From NCBI RefSeq assembly GCF_000024725.1, contig NC_013960.1, forward strand, positions 890,261 through 954,260: a DNA stretch of 64,000 bases, given 5' to 3'. Positions 63,933 to 64,000 of this stretch are shown here, one piece after another (the first letter of the stretch is position 1; every line of letters starts with the position of its first letter). The notes beneath the pieces are model-generated. The model was not told the origin of the DNA, did no database searches, and saw only the letters and a program-made list of their open reading frames with translations. Made by a program: the position numbers and the translations under genes. The stretch comes from Nitrosococcus halophilus Nc 4 (lineage in GTDB: Bacteria; Pseudomonadota; Gammaproteobacteria; Nitrosococcales; Nitrosococcaceae).

Positions 63933-64000
63933 ATGGCCAACAAGGTTTTTATCGGCGTGGAGTCATTCGATGAAATGGCCCGCCGTGCGCGTGAAACCGC
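63933..64000 (+). CDS. Start of an unidentified gene cut by the window edge
   Basis: An open frame from ATG 63933 reads MANKVFIGVESFDEMARRAR and continues past the window. It starts 15 bases after the hicB stop, so it may be in the same transcript. Too short to identify. Confidence 0.5.
   Translation, partial: MANKVFIGVESFDEMARRARET

Overview
The window looks like the chromosome of a gammaproteobacterium, most likely an ammonia-oxidising or purple-sulfur relative (Chromatiales, Nitrosococcus-like). This is inferred from gene order: recJ-nadK-recN, fur facing bamE, ratA-ratB-smpB-ssrA, ileS-lspA, ffh-rpsP-rimM-trmD-rplS, and the pil minor pilin operon. Everything was read from sequence alone, with no database search. 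Conserved housekeeping blocks alternate with accessory DNA.

Region by region. 1-10.5 kb: RpfE-like protein, RecJ, NAD kinase, RecN; CPBP protease, Fur, BamE; RatB/RatA, an NSS-type transporter, SmpB and its partner tmRNA (tag ANDDNYALAA). 10.5-21 kb: an accessory island starting exactly at the 3' end of ssrA. It holds eroded MNT/HEPN/HsdR remnants, an intact MntA-HepT toxin-antitoxin pair, and a type I restriction-modification operon (RHH protein, HsdM, HsdS with an embedded GIY-YIG nuclease domain, three accessory proteins, HsdR). 21-27.5 kb: SfsA, a decayed TnpB, IleS, a Uma2-family protein and LspA. 27.6-36.4 kb: type IV pilus minor pilins and PilY1, all on the minus strand, with a duplicated pilW and a pilX whose 5' end carries a dispersed repeat. 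36.4-38.3 kb: an apparently intact IscB RNA-guided nuclease with its upstream omega RNA (HEARO). 38.4-40.8 kb: ThiO and an IS4-family element inserted at the thiO stop codon, with a 9-bp target duplication. 41-48.9 kb: YggX, MutY, a SRPBCC protein, AsmA, an unknown protein, a CorC/HlyC-type protein and a CcsA-like membrane protein. 49-61 kb: Ffh, the rpsP-rimM-trmD-rplS operon with a clear terminator, Ogt, XerD, YajQ, DsbC, LpxH, cyclophilin, GltX, CysS, FolD, tRNA-Pro and tRNA-Arg. 61.2-64 kb: the start of a second island at tRNA-Arg, with an integrase broken by an IS256-family element, a HicAB pair and a gene cut off by the window edge.

The points most worth a second look are: the in-frame GIY-YIG insert in HsdS, bounded by 10-bp inverted GGCAGGCAGG motifs; the set of a HEPN-like, a DUF3800 and a possible BECR-fold protein packed between hsdS and hsdR; the IscB/omega RNA locus, whose RNA stem contains a hairpin repeated just after the gene; and the repeat-derived N-terminal extension of PilX.
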